From G963662905 sp965230045 (lineage in GTDB: Bacteria > Bacteroidota > Bacteroidia > Bacteroidales > WRLA01): a stretch of 64,000 nt of DNA. The notes under the pieces were generated by a model, which was not told the origin of the DNA, did not search any database, and saw only the letters and a list, made by a program, of their open reading frames with translations. Below are positions 62,891 to 64,000 of this stretch, in pieces. The translations under genes and the position numbers were made by a program. The stretch is from positions 1,860,001 to 1,924,000 of the forward strand of contig OZ245940.1 of assembly GCA_965230045.1 (NCBI GenBank). Direction: 5' to 3'. The first letter of the stretch is position 1, and the number at the start of each line of letters is the position of its first letter.

Positions 62891-64000
62891 ATGGAAGTCC
62901 AGAAATTTAGCTACGACAACAAGATCGTGAAATTATTCATCTATGCCACGGTTTTCTGGGGTATAGTAGCGATGATCGGCGGTTTGCTTGCTGCCCTACA
63001 GCTTGCATTTCCGGTATTTAATTTTGAATTGCCCTATACTACTTTCGGGCGTTTGCGTCCGGTGCATACCAATGCAGTAATTTTTGCCTTTGTGGGCAAT
63101 GCGATATTTACCGGAGCCTATTACAGTATGCAGCGTTTACTGAAAACACGCATGTACAGTAGTTTTTTAAGCTATTTCCATTTTTGGGGCTGGCAATTGA
63201 TTATTGCCGGTGCGGCCATAACGCTTTTATTGGGGATTACCGTTTCCAAAGAATATGCCGAGCTTGAATGGCCGCTTGATATCGCAATTACCATTGTTTG
63301 GGTGGCTTTTGGCTGGAATATGTTTGGCACGATTGCAAGGCGAAGGGTGAAACATATGTACGTGGCCATTTGGTTTTATATCGCTTCATTTGTAGCCGTA
63401 GCGCTGCTGCATGTGGTCAATTCTTTGGCTCTTCCTGTGGCAATGTGGAAAAGCTACAGCCTTTTTGCCGGTGTGCAGGACGCTCTGGTACAATGGTGGT
63501 ACGGCCATAATGCCGTTGCGTTTTTCTTGACAACGCCCTTCCTGGGATTGATGTATTATTTCCTGCCCAAAGAAGCGCAGCGCCCGATTTATTCCTACCG
63601 TTTGTCTATTGTGCATTTCTGGTCATTGATTTTTATCTATATCTGGGCAGGCCCGCACCATCTTTTGTATCAGGCGCTTCCGGGCTGGGCACAAACGCTG
63701 GGTGTTATTTTTTCGGTGATGCTGCTGGCTCCTTCCTGGGGCGGTATGCTCAATGGCCTCCTTACTTTACGTGGGGCGTGGGATCGTGTGCGCGAAGATC
63801 CTACCTTGAAATTTATGGTAGTGGCCGTAACGGCATACGGTCTTTCCACATTCGAAGGACCAATGTTGTCGCTTAAAAACGTGAACGCTATCAGCCACTT
63901 TACCGACTGGACAATTGCGCACGTGCATATCGGCGGAATGGGCTGGAACGGCTTCCTGACTTTCTCCATGCTGTACTGGCTGGTGCCAAAAATCTGGAAT
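62891..64000 (+). CDS. ccoN: Cytochrome cbb3 oxidase subunit I (CcoN), 3' end beyond the window
   Basis: The frame opens at ATG 62891 (MEVQKFSYDNKIVKLFIYAT) and stays open for 370 codons to the window edge. Many spans of a haem-copper oxidase are seen. Ligand motifs: His in LRPVHTNAVIFAFVGN (low-spin haem), His in WWYGHNAVAFF and the pair in WAGPHHLLY (CuB site), and IAHVHIGGMGWNG (haems). This is the proton-pumping, oxygen-reducing subunit with high oxygen affinity. Whether CcoO is fused, as often in Bacteroidota, lies beyond the edge. It begins 21 bp after ccoS. Confidence 0.96.
   Translation, partial: MEVQKFSYDNKIVKLFIYATVFWGIVAMIGGLLAALQLAFPVFNFELPYTTFGRLRPVHTNAVIFAFVGNAIFTGAYYSMQRLLKTRMYSSFLSYFHFWGWQLIIAGAAITLLLGITVSKEYAELEWPLDIAITIVWVAFGWNMFGTIARRRVKHMYVAIWFYIASFVAVALLHVVNSLALPVAMWKSYSLFAGVQDALVQWWYGHNAVAFFLTTPFLGLMYYFLPKEAQRPIYSYRLSIVHFWSLIFIYIWAGPHHLLYQALPGWAQTLGVIFSVMLLAPSWGGMLNGLLTLRGAWDRVREDPTLKFMVVAVTAYGLSTFEGPMLSLKNVNAISHFTDWTIAHVHIGGMGWNGFLTFSMLYWLVPKIWN

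Noticed and set aside
1..64000. tRNA and rRNA genes
   Set aside because: No T-loop plus acceptor pattern or conserved rRNA segment was found by eye on either strand.

Overview
The window comes from a Bacteroidota genome, probably class Bacteroidia. The evidence is: type IX secretion (T9SS) sorting domains on three large proteins; Bacteroidota-type promoters (TTG-N19-TAnnTTTG); lineage-typical families (DUF5686, DUF4833, DUF4412, DUF1343/NamZ, GH172-like); ribonuclease Y with ZapA; and an IS1380 element. Genes are dense, with moderate GC. No rRNA, tRNA, CRISPR array or prophage was recognised. A species cannot be named from the sequence.

Region by region. 1-4313: a sigma-54 response regulator (cut at the left edge) and a TPR hybrid histidine kinase. 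4314-4707: a large nested palindromic repeat. 4708-9743: galactokinase, a GH172-like lipoprotein, a CAP-SPOR secreted protein and, convergently, a class I isoprenoid-synthase-like protein. 9953-13144: housekeeping block rny / structured RNA (6S candidate) / zapA / ZapB-like coiled coil / trmD. 13241-21128: aldehyde dehydrogenase, stand-alone receiver, Na+ symporter plus NamZ muramidase, GNAT, flavodoxin, an outer-membrane barrel and a Gate-domain membrane protein. 21518-30302: three tandem, mosaic YCF48/BNR-type T9SS proteins interrupted by an IS1380 insertion whose empty site survives between copies 2 and 3. 30303-32428: an ATPase-DUF4143 gene flanked on both sides by the same hairpin-forming repeat. 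32429-38043: methyltransferase, a DUF5686 / ABC ATPase / ABC permease operon, and DUF4833. 38157-40730: an S9 peptidase. 40841-47006: a six-gene inositol-lipid operon (inositol-phosphate synthase, flippase-HAD fusion, CDP-alcohol phosphotransferase, ATP-grasp enzyme, TetR, nucleotidyltransferase). 47108-56447: DUF4412, TPR membrane protein, fmt, HU, recQ, a hypothetical protein, a tandem class II aldolase and a U32 peptidase. 56755-64000: an Fe-S protein / NrfD / cytochrome c module followed by ccoI, ccoS and ccoN of a cbb3 oxidase (cut at the right edge).

Three systems deserve most attention. (1) The mosaic T9SS array has conserved ends and strongly divergent middles, and looks like recombination-driven diversification of a secreted protein. 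(2) The inositol-lipid operon carries an uncommon ATP-grasp gene, a CDP-alcohol transferase lacking the fourth motif Asp, and a flippase fused to a phosphatase. (3) A compact Fe-S/NrfD/cytochrome c module sits where Bacteroidota often carry alternative complex III and may pass electrons from menaquinol to the cbb3 oxidase.
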